From NCBI GenBank assembly GCA_024698805.1, contig JAILQT010000097.1:1-40181 (forward strand): 40,181 nucleotides of DNA, given 5' to 3'. The notes beneath the pieces were generated by a model. The model was given only the letters and a program-made list of their open reading frames with translations. It was not told the origin of the DNA and ran no database searches. Each line of letters begins with the position of its first letter. The stretch's first letter is position 1. Positions 1 through 7,974 of the stretch are shown in pieces. The translations under genes and the position numbers were made by a program. This DNA is from Solobacterium sp. (GTDB lineage Bacteria; Bacillota_I; Bacilli_A; Erysipelotrichales; Erysipelotrichaceae).

Positions 1-201
1 TATATGATCCGGGGCGGCCGGAAAGACAAGATACGTCCGAAGGATGTCATCGGCGCTTTATGCACGGTCATGGAATTTGAGAAGATCGGCACACTGGAGA
101 TCCAGGATACCTACAGCCTGGTGACAGCCTATGAGCCTGTCTATGCGGACAGTATCCGCATCAAGGGGAAAATGCGCCAGATCATGATCCGGAAAGACTG
201 A
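1..201 (+). CDS. DbpA-type DEAD-box RNA helicase, 3' end only
   Basis: This is the C-terminal end of a protein that begins before the window; the frame is open from base 1 and stops at 199-201. The residues GGRKDKIRPKDVIGAL followed by IGTLEIQDTYSLV match the RNA-binding domain at the C-terminus of DbpA-like DEAD-box helicases, which recognise a 23S rRNA hairpin during 50S assembly. No helicase motifs are visible because only about 66 residues lie in the window. It is on the plus strand, opposite to most genes here, and is followed at once by a strong terminator. The family assignment rests on the domain alone. Confidence 0.75.
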   Translation, partial: YMIRGGRKDKIRPKDVIGALCTVMEFEKIGTLEIQDTYSLVTAYEPVYADSIRIKGKMRQIMIRKD

Positions 202-215
202 TACCGGGAACAGAG

Positions 216-259
216 AAAACATGCGGAAGGATCCGTCGGATCTTACCCGCATGTTTTTT
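216..259 (+). terminator. Rho-independent terminator of the dbpA-like gene
   Basis: An outer stem AACATGCGG/CCGCATGTT encloses an inner stem GATCCG/CGGATC and is followed by a run of T. It lies about 15 bases past the helicase stop codon and reads in the plus direction. Confidence 0.85.
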
Positions 260-318
260 GATTCTTTCATGGATCTGTCTGCCGATCAGATACTCGACTG
301 CGATATGCAGTTAAACGG

Positions 319-738
319 TCAGATATTCCTTACCGCGTGCCATGCATTATGGAAGCACTGGAATATCTTCCCTGCTTTGTTTGCGTCGCCGATCGTGAAC
401 ACTTTAGCTGCAGTCCCCCTGAACTGTTCTGCCGCTTCGGTATCGGAGCGCAGGCCTGTCGCGCTGATGACCGTATCGTATGCGATCTTCTGCAGATTTC
501 CGTCTTTGTCCGTATATTCCACAACATCGTCTTTGATCGCCCTGACGGTACTGTTTGTCAGACATACAACATTCTCAGCAGCCAGATGCTTCATAAGGGA
601 GATCTGAGAAAGCGGTTCATCCTGCATGACGATACCCGGCAGCATTTCAATGATCGTTACATCTTTGCCCTGTTTTCCGAACTCAAGCGCAGCTTCCGCG
701 CCGACCAGTCCGCCGCTGTGTCCGCATCGACACAGAAT
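319..738 (-). pseudogene. C-terminal remnant of a flavin/NAD(P) oxidoreductase (2-enoate reductase type)
   Basis: The minus frame encodes about 135 residues beginning GGLVGAEAALEFGKQGKDVT, the glycine-rich nucleotide-binding start of the second Rossmann domain. It continues through VISATGLRSD and the FAD-contact motif FTIGDANKAGKI to a natural C-terminus. This arrangement is known from the C-terminal half of Old-Yellow-Enzyme/2-enoate reductase fusions (the BaiCD, BaiH and FadH group). The N-terminal TIM barrel and the first part of the FAD domain are missing. Sequence similarity ends near 725-738, where a fragment of an unrelated gene begins on the other strand. I read it as a deletion relic; the exact parent subfamily cannot be told. 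Confidence 0.7.
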
Positions 739-740
739 GT

Positions 741-1111
741 ATGAACGCACTGCTGAATTATAGCTGGCCCGGCAACAACAATGAACTGGAGAGCGTGATT
801 GAACGCGCTGTCAATGTAACGCCTTTGCAACGCTTCATCTGCGGGATCTTCCCGATTACATCATCAACTATAACCTGTCGGAACAGCATAACTATCTCCA
901 GGAACAGACCGGTCCCGCTTCCTATACGGAAACGGCTTCTGTTTCCCCGCAGATCCGGGAGTATACAACGATAATCCGTCTGCTTCAGAAACACCGCGGG
1001 CATACAAAAACAGTCGCACAGGAACTGAAAATGCCGCTCAGCACCCTTTCCCGGATCGCTTCAGGCAGTTCTGACATATTCGTTACCTCCCTGTGTATTC
1101 ATTTTGGATGA
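741..1111 (+). pseudogene. Remnant of a sigma-54-dependent transcriptional activator
   Basis: The plus strand encodes NYSWPGNNNELESVIERA, the conserved end of the AAA+ domain of sigma-54 activators. A frameshift near 820-845 then moves the reading to DLPDYIINYNL and on to IIRLLQKHRGHTKTVAQELK, which resembles the C-terminal Fis-type helix-turn-helix. The final part (after MPLSTLSRIASG) no longer fits the family. The N-terminal sensor and most of the AAA+ domain are absent. Together with the adjacent oxidoreductase relic this suggests a lost, sigma-54-controlled metabolic cluster. Whether the organism still has RpoN cannot be seen here. Confidence 0.65.
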
Positions 1112-1207
1112 TTCCGTACGAATCGTGAAGTACGCACTTTTTTGTAACTGTACAGCCTGCAGTGTTCGCGTTTTTTCTGTCCGCTGTCATCCGTGTGTTT
1201 TGAAAAG

Positions 1208-1246
1208 AAAAGATCCCGCACAGGATTCATCCTGAATACGAGATCT
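1208..1246 (-). terminator. Terminator downstream of rubredoxin
   Basis: On the minus strand AGATCTCG pairs with CGGGATCT (one imperfect pair), enclosing a second perfect stem CAGGAT-GA-ATCCTG, followed by TTTTCTTTTC. It begins 6 bases past the rubredoxin stop codon. Confidence 0.8.
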
Positions 1247-1251
1247 CTTCA

Positions 1252-1407
1252 TTATTCCTGAGAAAACATGTCTTTTGATAATCCGCAGACAGGGCAGGTC
1301 CAGTCTTCAGGAAGATCTTCGAACGCCGTTCCCGGTTCGATTCCGCTGTCGGGATCACCGATCTCGGGATCATAGACATATCCGCAGGGGCAGACATACT
1401 TATCCAT
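1252..1407 (-). CDS. Rubredoxin with a shortened first iron-binding loop
   Basis: A 51-residue protein starting [14 protein letters not shown] and ending with [14 protein letters not shown]. Rubredoxins are small one-electron carriers holding one Fe in four cysteines; the body ([17 protein letters not shown]) is typical. The second knuckle is a normal CPVC, but the first reads C-P-C-G, one residue shorter than the usual C-x-x-C-G. GGAGGT lies a few bases before the ATG. It follows the MerR gene by 62 bases and the reductase lipoprotein further upstream, so the three may form one redox operon. Function as an electron carrier is inferred from the family. Confidence 0.85.
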   Translation of the reverse strand: MDKYVCPCGYVYDPEIGDPDSGIEPGTAFEDLPEDWTCPVCGLSKDMFSQE

Positions 1408-1469
1408 GTTTATACCTCCGCTTATCAATGTATCCGATTTACCGGCAAAAAGATATCAATATGACTTTT

Positions 1470-2213
1470 TCAGACCTTCTTCACTTCAAACTCGAAACAT
1501 GTAAGGTCTTTTTTATTATCCTGCGTATCGCCCATGACCAGGAAAGCGAATACGTCCCCGTTTATTTCATAGCCTTCTTTTTCAATGATCTCCAGCATCG
1601 GTTCGATCGTCTTCCTGCAGATCATTTCACTCGGTTCGTCATGCCGGACAAAGAGGAAGAACTCCCCTTCGTCATAGTTGTATACCGGAAGCTCCGTGTT
1701 TACAGGCTTAATGAACAGCATCCCCTGTTCCTGCGGGTATACTTCCTGCGCAAGGTCATCACGCTGGATGCGGAGCACGGGCGTTGCACTGTTGTAGGCA
1801 TACAGCGATGCGAAGCATCGGTAATCCGCGCGCGGATAATAACAGAACTGCTCATGCGGGATCACACAGTATTCACGTCCTTCCGATGCCATCGTGAATA
1901 TCAGTTCCAGAATACGTGCATACCGCAGTCTCTGCAGCAGCCAGTCGGCTTCCTCCTGCAGCTGTGAAACAGCACCGCTGAGTTCTCCCCGGAACTTCTC
2001 TATATCATTTTCATGGAACAGTTCCGCGACCTTATTCAGTTCTATTCCCAGGCAGTTGTACTGTCTGGCCATCACCAGCATAAGAAGGTCGTGAAAAGAG
2101 TAGTTACGGTATCCGTTGCCCAGACGGGCAGGATCGATAATACCTTTCTTTTCATAAAAGCGGATCATTTCCCGTGATATGCCCGTATTTTCACTTGCCT
2201 GCTTGATATTCAT
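1470..2213 (-). CDS. MerR-family transcriptional regulator with effector-binding domain
   Basis: A 247-residue protein. Residues 1-70 form a winged helix-turn-helix of the MerR type (MNIKQASENTGISREMIRFYEKKGI, then YRNYSFHDL). A helical linker (about 70-115) leads to a C-terminal domain of about 130 residues whose length and pattern resemble GyrI-like small-molecule-binding domains, as in BmrR-type regulators. No metal-binding cysteine cluster is evident. GGAGGT precedes the ATG. It lies 50 bases after the reductase lipoprotein and ahead of rubredoxin on the same strand, so it may regulate this group. Its ligand is unknown. Confidence 0.85.
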   Translation of the reverse strand: MNIKQASENTGISREMIRFYEKKGIIDPARLGNGYRNYSFHDLLMLVMARQYNCLGIELNKVAELFHENDIEKFRGELSGAVSQLQEEADWLLQRLRYARILELIFTMASEGREYCVIPHEQFCYYPRADYRCFASLYAYNSATPVLRIQRDDLAQEVYPQEQGMLFIKPVNTELPVYNYDEGEFFLFVRHDEPSEMICRKTIEPMLEIIEKEGYEINGDVFAFLVMGDTQDNKKDLTCFEFEVKKV

Positions 2214-2263
2214 CGATTACCTCCGGTCTTTCACTGCGATCCCGGACCGCAGTCATTCATCAG

Positions 2264-4444
2264 TTATTCACCAGCGTATTTTTCTGCTGCGTTCCTTCCT
2301 GCAAGACGTCCGGACGTTAAAGCCCATCCCTGCGCGCATCCGCCGTATGTGACATATGCCTTGTCCGATTCATTCAGTGTACCGAGTGAATCGTTGCCGA
2401 CGATATATACATTTTCAACAGGCGTGCCGTCTTCTTTCAGAAGGTTCATATTTGTATCGACATCCAGACCGCCGCATGTGCTGTATACATACGCAGCACC
2501 CTTGATGCAGACGATCCTGCCTTCCGTCTGGCCGTGGATATCATCCAGACTGATCGTAAAGCCGAGCTTCTCTTCAAGGTCTTCTTTTGAATCGGCAATG
2601 ATCACGTCATTGAACGCTTCGCCCATTGCCAGGATATCATCCAGATTCTCCACCGGCGTTCCTTCTTCATAGGTACCGCCCTGGTTGAAGAACATCGGCG
2701 CGTTGAAGGAGATCAGACCGTTTTCCTTAATGGAAGCGATCTCTTCTTCATTGATCAGGACATAGTAATTGGAGCCTGCCTCCCATGCGTTGAATGCGAT
2801 CCCTAGGCCGTTATAATTCGGATCGAAGCTGTTCCCGCTGCTGTCGATGAACTGGTAGTTCAGATCCAGGACAAGCGATGTCAGAAGGCTCTTGTCATCA
2901 TTGGAATAGTCATCGGAACGGATGATCGTATCCAGCTGGGCGATATGGTCCTCTACGCCGACATCTTCATTATATAAAGCGCCGCCGAGCTTCAGACCTT
3001 CCGCGATCGCAAAACCGTCGCACTGTGTCATGCCTTTTGTATGCCATGTATAGCCTGTATACTTCTGCGTCATCTCCGCATTGCCGATGTAGCCGCCGGA
3101 AGCCAGGATCACGCTGTCGCCGAAGACCTCGTAGACAGTGCCGTCATAGTATTCACAGCGGACACCCTTTACGACGCCGTCTTCAACGATCAGTTCCTTC
3201 GCAGTAAGCTCAGTCATGTAGTCATTCTTCTCATTCAGTGCCTTTGCCTGCTCGATGGAGTTGTTGAAGGCAATGTCCTTGCTGGTCATCGTCTTGTCAT
3301 AATAGAACGTCCACAGGGGCCACTGGTGGGAATCATAGAACGCCAGCATGGGCATCGGGAAAGCAAAGTCATAGTTATCCTGGAGCCAGTCGATCGTTTC
3401 GCCGGATTCATCGATGAACAGTTTTACAAGTTCTTCCTTGGCGTCATTGTCTGTATACTCCATCCACGCCTGCAGCAGTTCATCCGGATCGACCAGCTGT
3501 TCGCCGCCGTTCTCTTCGACCTTGCTGGGAGGGTTGACTGCCAGGGGACCCGCTGTATTCGTGCCGTTTCCGCCGATCTTGGCAGCCGTTTCAATACCGA
3601 ATACTGTCGCCCCGTTTTCCGCAGCGCTGATATAGGATGTGAGTCCGGAGCCGCCGAGTCCGACGACGATCACATCATACCCGTCCAGTGTGACGGTTTC
3701 TGTTTTCTTTTCAACAGGTGTCTTCCACTGAGACGAATCACCGCCGTTCTCATCGATGATGTTTGCGATGATCGTCTTCGCCGCATTGCTGGATACCGTA
3801 GCACCGGAGATCGAATCTGCCGCCAGGCTCTGGGCTTCAATGATGCGGGGATACAGGAACTTATCGACCGTTTCATAGATCGCGCTGTATTCGTCTTCAT
3901 CCGCCTGTGTGGCAGAACCCGCACAGACCGTCTCGATCTTTGTGATCTTATTGTCCGCAAATGTGACTGCCAGTTCCATCTCCTTCATGACGCCGAAGCC
4001 GGGGGCTTTCCCGTTATATGTGCCGTCCGGGATGCCCGCTGTTTCTTCAGCTGCCTCTTCAATGCCCATAGCCGCATTGATCGCCTTCTGCGCTGCCTCG
4101 CGTATGCCTGTCGACGTCATCGTTGCACCGCTGACACCGTCGATCTCAGCAGACTGTGCTTCTTTGATCTGCGCTGCCAGTTCTTCGAGTGCTGCGCCGC
4201 CGACTGCCGGGGTCTCATTTGCGCCTTCGGCAGAAACTTCCGTAATTGTTTCGGCATCTGTCGTGATCGTTACGGATACTTCCCCGCCGAACCCCTGTGA
4301 TGTGCCTGTATATGTACCTGCAGAATATTTACCCGCAGCACTGCTACCCGCAGAGCCGGCGGATGAGCCGCCTGACCCCTGCGAGGAGCAGCCTGCCGCG
4401 GTCAACAGCATTGCACAAACCAGGATCTGTCCTATACGTTTCAT
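2264..4444 (-). CDS. Extracellular flavocytochrome-c-like reductase lipoprotein with two FMN-binding domains
   Basis: A 726-residue protein. Residues 1-19 are a lipoprotein signal ending LLTAAGC (lipidated Cys19), followed by a Ser/Gly linker. Two FMN-binding domains follow, each with the flavin-attachment motif DxxSGAT: IDGVSGAT with Thr108, and ADSISGAT with Thr216. In this family ApbE links FMN covalently to that threonine. From about residue 255 comes an FAD-binding reductase domain (YDVIVVGLGGSGLTS) related to fumarate and urocanate reductases, ending with a GGLDVD...GNDSLG segment. The expected role is surface-exposed reduction of an organic acceptor fed through covalent flavins. The substrate is unknown and no haem motif is visible. 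AGGAGG precedes the ATG. No apbE gene is in the window. Confidence 0.88.
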   Translation of the reverse strand: MKRIGQILVCAMLLTAAGCSSQGSGGSSAGSAGSSAAGKYSAGTYTGTSQGFGGEVSVTITTDAETITEVSAEGANETPAVGGAALEELAAQIKEAQSAEIDGVSGATMTSTGIREAAQKAINAAMGIEEAAEETAGIPDGTYNGKAPGFGVMKEMELAVTFADNKITKIETVCAGSATQADEDEYSAIYETVDKFLYPRIIEAQSLAADSISGATVSSNAAKTIIANIIDENGGDSSQWKTPVEKKTETVTLDGYDVIVVGLGGSGLTSYISAAENGATVFGIETAAKIGGNGTNTAGPLAVNPPSKVEENGGEQLVDPDELLQAWMEYTDNDAKEELVKLFIDESGETIDWLQDNYDFAFPMPMLAFYDSHQWPLWTFYYDKTMTSKDIAFNNSIEQAKALNEKNDYMTELTAKELIVEDGVVKGVRCEYYDGTVYEVFGDSVILASGGYIGNAEMTQKYTGYTWHTKGMTQCDGFAIAEGLKLGGALYNEDVGVEDHIAQLDTIIRSDDYSNDDKSLLTSLVLDLNYQFIDSSGNSFDPNYNGLGIAFNAWEAGSNYYVLINEEEIASIKENGLISFNAPMFFNQGGTYEEGTPVENLDDILAMGEAFNDVIIADSKEDLEEKLGFTISLDDIHGQTEGRIVCIKGAAYVYSTCGGLDVDTNMNLLKEDGTPVENVYIVGNDSLGTLNESDKAYVTYGGCAQGWALTSGRLAGRNAAEKYAGE

Positions 4445-4484
4445 ACGAATCCTCCTGATTATGTCTTTACATTACTATTACAAT

Positions 4485-4516
4485 CAGAATAAAGGTTGAA
4501 ACGCTTTCAATGTCAA
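4485..4516 (-). promoter_or_regulatory. Promoter of the reductase lipoprotein with a LacI/CcpA-like operator
   Basis: On the minus strand TTGACA (4516-4511) is followed after 17 bases by TTTATT (4493-4488), a fair -35/-10 pair. The spacer is almost filled by an inverted repeat, TTGAAA-GCG-TTTCAA (4510-4496), close to the catabolite-response element used by CcpA but one base short of the standard spacing. Binding there would block RNA polymerase. The binding protein is inferred, not known. Confidence 0.55.
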
Positions 4517-4550
4517 CCGCAAAGCCCCGCATACAGCAGCCGAAAAAGAA

Positions 4551-4588
4551 ATACAGCCATTGTTTCCCAATGGAATGAATGGCTGTAT
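4551..4588 (-). terminator. Terminator of the gntR-membrane protein-CPBP operon
   Basis: An 11-bp perfect stem ATACAGCCATT/AATGGCTGTAT, followed on the minus strand by TTCTTTTTC, lies 34 bases after the CPBP stop codon. Confidence 0.8.
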
Positions 4589-4622
4589 GGAACGATATTA
4601 TATGTTTTATACAGAACGGCAG

Positions 4623-5531
4623 TTACTGTGTTTCTTCGCTGCGTATCAGCGATACCGCTGCGGCTGCCAGGAACGGCACGGCCGCAAGGATGCCCATCGG
4701 TGCAGGTCCGAGGAGTCTGGCTGTACCGGTATTGGTCAGGCAGACTGCCAGCGGCAGTGAAGCTGCTGCGTTGATCGCCCCGTGGAAGAGCGACGGCACC
4801 CATATACTGCCGCTTTTCTCATAAAGCCAGCCGTGCAGGATCCCCAATCCTGCCGCGATGACGCAGAACAGCAGCATCCCCGACACAGGGAATCCCGCAT
4901 AGTCTGCGGTATTGGCCGCCGAAGCACCGTATTCATAACCGATCAGCCAGATCAGGGGCCAGTGCCATGCACCCCAGATGATGCCGCCGAGGATCCAGCC
5001 CTTCTTCCTGCCGAAGCGGGCCTTCAGCTGCGGGTACAGGAAGCCGCGCCAGCCGATCTCCTCCCCCAGCGCCGGAAACATATTGACCAGCGGTGCATAG
5101 GTAACGATGCCGGCCAGACTGACCAGGATATACAGGGGATAGGTGAGACCCTGTGCTTCCATCTGTTCAAGGACCCGGGGCCCTGCACTCTGGACGATAT
5201 ATCCCCCGCTGAGATCGAAGTGTCCCGGAAAGACCATGAAGTATAATGCCGCACCTGCTGCTGTCAGGATCACCGGGGTAAACCAGGCGGTGAGGATCAG
5301 CTTTATATTCCTGCGGATCTGCGGCTTCCAGCCTATGTTTTTCAGACCTGCACCGGAAAGCAGCACACCCAGTGCCGGGACAAACATCACCAGCATGACC
5401 AGAGCCTGTCCGGCCATTATGTTCACATTGTTGTAAAGATATGCCGCAGCGATCTGCAGGATATACGCGATCGCGAATGTCCAGACCAGGTATTTTACGG
5501 TCTGTTCCCTGTTGAATTCCGTATCACGCAT
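4623..5531 (-). CDS. CPBP-family intramembrane metalloprotease (CAAX protease-like)
   Basis: A 302-residue polytopic membrane protein. The family motif EEIGWRGFLYPQL lies near residue 158; later histidines in WGAWHWPLIW and LFHGAINA complete the predicted metal-binding active site. Around eight hydrophobic segments are visible. Members process prenylated proteins in eukaryotes, and in Bacillota are often linked to bacteriocin immunity or membrane-protein turnover. It is the last gene of a three-gene unit, 17 bases after the upstream membrane protein, with a GGAG ribosome-binding site. Its substrate cannot be inferred. Confidence 0.85.
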   Translation of the reverse strand: MRDTEFNREQTVKYLVWTFAIAYILQIAAAYLYNNVNIMAGQALVMLVMFVPALGVLLSGAGLKNIGWKPQIRRNIKLILTAWFTPVILTAAGAALYFMVFPGHFDLSGGYIVQSAGPRVLEQMEAQGLTYPLYILVSLAGIVTYAPLVNMFPALGEEIGWRGFLYPQLKARFGRKKGWILGGIIWGAWHWPLIWLIGYEYGASAANTADYAGFPVSGMLLFCVIAAGLGILHGWLYEKSGSIWVPSLFHGAINAAASLPLAVCLTNTGTARLLGPAPMGILAAVPFLAAAAVSLIRSEETQ

Positions 5532-5548
5532 GAACTTACTCCATTAAC

Positions 5549-6886
5549 TCAGTTACTTATCTGTTCATACATCCCGATCGTATTCTGCTGGTCCCTTGTG
5601 CCGAACAGGTAGTATGCGCCGTCTTCCGTTTTGATCAGGATGAACGGTCCCTGTGTCGGATCAAGCATCACATTCACAGCACCCATACTATCCGATGAGA
5701 ATTTGCCTTCCAGGTAGGTGTCCATGCCTGTGCCCCATTTCCTTCTGAGGGCAGGCAGTTCAGCCAGCAGTTCTGTTTCGGCTATATCATCTTTTTCCAC
5801 TGTATATGTCTTCATGCCGGACTTCACAGTCACTGTTTCTTCCGTGACCGCCATCTCGATCGGCTGCGATCCCAGGGAATCCATAAAGACACCCATAAAC
5901 GGAAGCCCGAGCATAAGCAGGACAAGCAGCACCATCATGATCTTGCCCGGTACGGTCGCGATGTTGACAGAAGAGTTCGTGCCGATCCTGCTGTTGATGA
6001 CCCATCTGCTGTCATCGGGATTGAAGTACAGGATTCCCCCGATCCACTTGTCATCATCGTCGACATACCATTCACTGCCGCTGTTCCTGGTCAGGTTTTC
6101 CTGGATCTTCCTGGTACGCATCTCAATGCGCAGGGCCGCGTAACACACGAAGACCGTGATCAGGATCATTGCGGCGAAGCCGAACACTGCAGTCTTTTCC
6201 ATCAGCGCCATCGTCAGGCAGTACGCTGCCATTGCGTAGGATGTGACCAGCCACATCTTGCCCCAGTTGTATTTCCGGATCTGGGAAAGCGCCTTTGTAA
6301 GCTCGATATTCTCATCGACCATCTCCGCCTTGTTTCTGTACAGATACCTGTAGCCTGCCCAGAAGGATGCACACATGACAGCAAGTAATATATAGATAAA
6401 CATGAAGTCCCTGTCGAACAGGATCGGGACCAGGCACAGGATCACAGGCGGTACGAACAGCCATGCGGACAGCCATTTCTGTGAAGAGAGTGCGGATGTG
6501 TTGACGGTAACGATCCTCTTCTCCTGCACCCAGCCTCTTTCATTCTTCAGATCAAGCAGCTTCCTGCGGCTAAATATATATGGGATATACGGGCAGATGA
6601 TCGTCAGTTCGATGCCGATCATCCACATCGTCATCTTCATCTTGTTCGGCACCACCAGCATGAGCAGGAACAGCACGGTAAGTGCGATGCACACGCCCCA
6701 TGTCTGTTTTTTGAAAGTATCTGTGATGCGGTTCACTTCGGGATCGTCATGCGCCTCATTCGGCAGCGTGACGCCGATCACGATATTCTTCTTGAACTTC
6801 GTTTCATTGATCAGCATATATGCGATCATGAACGGGATCCAGCATATTGTCACAAACATTACGATATCCATTGTTGCGATCTTCAT
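5549..6886 (-). CDS. Multi-pass membrane protein with DUF5808-like segment
   Basis: A 445-residue membrane protein with about ten hydrophobic segments. The N-terminal segment (WIPFMIAYMLINETKFKKNIVIGVTLP) resembles DUF1648-type proteins. The stretch DDDKWIGGILYFNPDDSRWV followed by INSRIGTNSSVNIA near residues 280-310 matches the DUF5808 motif. The last 90 residues after the final helix look like a soluble PH-type domain. Such proteins are commonly encoded with GntR/YtrA regulators, as here: its ATG shares one base with the regulator's stop codon (TAATG), so the two are translationally coupled. Related SdpI-like proteins act in immunity or sensing; the function here is unknown. Confidence 0.75.
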   Translation of the reverse strand: MKIATMDIVMFVTICWIPFMIAYMLINETKFKKNIVIGVTLPNEAHDDPEVNRITDTFKKQTWGVCIALTVLFLLMLVVPNKMKMTMWMIGIELTIICPYIPYIFSRRKLLDLKNERGWVQEKRIVTVNTSALSSQKWLSAWLFVPPVILCLVPILFDRDFMFIYILLAVMCASFWAGYRYLYRNKAEMVDENIELTKALSQIRKYNWGKMWLVTSYAMAAYCLTMALMEKTAVFGFAAMILITVFVCYAALRIEMRTRKIQENLTRNSGSEWYVDDDDKWIGGILYFNPDDSRWVINSRIGTNSSVNIATVPGKIMMVLLVLLMLGLPFMGVFMDSLGSQPIEMAVTEETVTVKSGMKTYTVEKDDIAETELLAELPALRRKWGTGMDTYLEGKFSSDSMGAVNVMLDPTQGPFILIKTEDGAYYLFGTRDQQNTIGMYEQISN

Positions 6887-7254
6887 TATCGGTCACCTTC
6901 TTCATACAGCTTTTCACATAAAGCCTTAATGTCTTCTTTCGTCATACCTGAGATCCTGAGCTCGGATATGCGGAGCCTTAATTCCCTCAGGGTATCATCC
7001 GGGATGCGCACCTTGTCCTTTACCGCAACGGAAGCGCCGCTCCTGCGGTCGGTAACGATATATCCCTCCTGTTTCAGGATCTGGTAAGCCTTGGAAACTG
7101 TCATCATATTGATGCCGCTCTCATCTGCGAGCGCCCGTATCGTCGGGAGTTTTTCACCGGGCTGCAGCTTTCCTTCGGCAATACCGATCACGATCTGGTT
7201 GCGCAGCTGCATATACAGCGGTACACTGCTTGAAAAATCAAACGTCAGTATCAT
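6886..7254 (-). CDS. GntR-family (YtrA-type) transcriptional regulator
   Basis: I chose the start at 7254 (MILTFDFSSSVPLYMQLRNQ) because it follows AGGAGGG and matches the family's N-terminus; a longer frame upstream has no ribosome-binding site. The 122-residue protein holds a winged helix-turn-helix (LPTIRALADESGINMMTVSKAYQILKQEGYI) and a short C-terminal helix pair instead of a large ligand domain. This is the YtrA subfamily, which usually represses its own operon encoding membrane proteins. An inverted repeat over its -10 box is a good candidate operator. It heads the three-gene unit with the DUF5808-like protein and the CPBP protease. Confidence 0.88.
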   Translation of the reverse strand: MILTFDFSSSVPLYMQLRNQIVIGIAEGKLQPGEKLPTIRALADESGINMMTVSKAYQILKQEGYIVTDRRSGASVAVKDKVRIPDDTLRELRLRISELRISGMTKEDIKALCEKLYEEGDR

Positions 7255-7269
7255 GGCTTTTGCCCTCCT

Positions 7270-7308
7270 TGCATTACTAATAATAATGCAATATATGCAA
7301 ACGGTCAA
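7270..7308 (-). promoter_or_regulatory. Promoter and likely operator of the gntR operon
   Basis: On the minus strand TTGACC (7308-7303), a 17-base spacer and TATTAT (7285-7280) form a sigma-A promoter. The inverted repeat TGCATTA-n7-TAATGCA (7270-7290) covers the -10 box, and a further TGCATA half lies upstream. Its position suits autorepression by the GntR protein; this is inference. Confidence 0.65.
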
Positions 7309-7391
7309 GGGTATCGGAAAGAAAATGTCTTAATTCTGCATTAAGCTTCTCTTTCATGTAGAATGAATATGACAGAAAGAAGGAGCGGAAT

Positions 7392-7886
7392 ATGAAAATC
7401 GAAGAGATCATGGTCAAAATGATCAGACAGGCCGGCGGCAATCACGATGATATAAGCCATTTCCTGAAGGTACATTCGTTCGCCCATACGATCGGCCTGC
7501 TGGAAGGCCTGGATGCACGCACACAGTACACGCTCGAAGCTGCCGCGATCGTTCATGATATCGCCTGTCCGCTCTGCCGCGTCAAATACGGCAATACGGA
7601 CGGCAGGAACCAGGAGATCGAAAGCGAACCCCTTCTGCGTGAATTCTTCAAAGATACGGATATCGATAAAGATATCATTGAACGTGTCATCTTCCTTGTG
7701 ACGCATCACCATACCTATACAGGTGTAGACGGGATCGACTGGCAGATACTTCTGGAGTCTGACTTCCTTGTCAACGGCCACGAAAGTGAAAAGTACAGGA
7801 ACAGGGTGCAGGAGTTCCGAAAGAACATATTCAAAACAAAAGCAGGACTCCTCCTGCTCGATAAGATGTTCGGGAACGATATGTGA
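7392..7886 (+). CDS. HD-domain phosphohydrolase
   Basis: A 164-residue plus-strand protein with the metal-binding residues of the HD superfamily: His28 in KVHSFAH, His55-Asp56 in AIVHDIA, the histidine cluster VTHHHTY near 117 and a downstream Asp in LLESDFL. Members hydrolyse phosphate esters of nucleotides or nucleotide second messengers. No accessory domain is present. AGAAGGAG precedes the ATG. The gene stands alone between the divergent gntR operon and the convergent transporter, with which it shares a bidirectional terminator. The substrate is unknown. Confidence 0.85.
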   Translation: MKIEEIMVKMIRQAGGNHDDISHFLKVHSFAHTIGLLEGLDARTQYTLEAAAIVHDIACPLCRVKYGNTDGRNQEIESEPLLREFFKDTDIDKDIIERVIFLVTHHHTYTGVDGIDWQILLESDFLVNGHESEKYRNRVQEFRKNIFKTKAGLLLLDKMFGNDM

Positions 7887-7937
7887 TACAGTCTTTATGC
7901 ATGTTCCGAACAGAAAAACAATGATGGAAAAATGAAA

Positions 7938-7974
7938 ACCTGTACATACATGTGCTGTATATACAGGTCTTTTT
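7938..7974. terminator. Bidirectional terminator between HD protein and transporter genes
   Basis: A 13-bp stem (ACCTGTACATACA with TGTATATACAGGT, one mismatch) and a 5-base loop carry an A-rich left flank and CTTTTT on the right, serving both convergent genes. It abuts the transporter stop codon. Confidence 0.85.

Noticed and set aside
3041-4300. 419-codon plus-strand frame opposite the reductase lipoprotein
   Set aside because: It is antisense to a clear gene, Arg/Cys/Ile-rich in the way shadow frames are, with no domain or ribosome-binding site. The same holds for the long plus-strand frames opposite atpA and parA.
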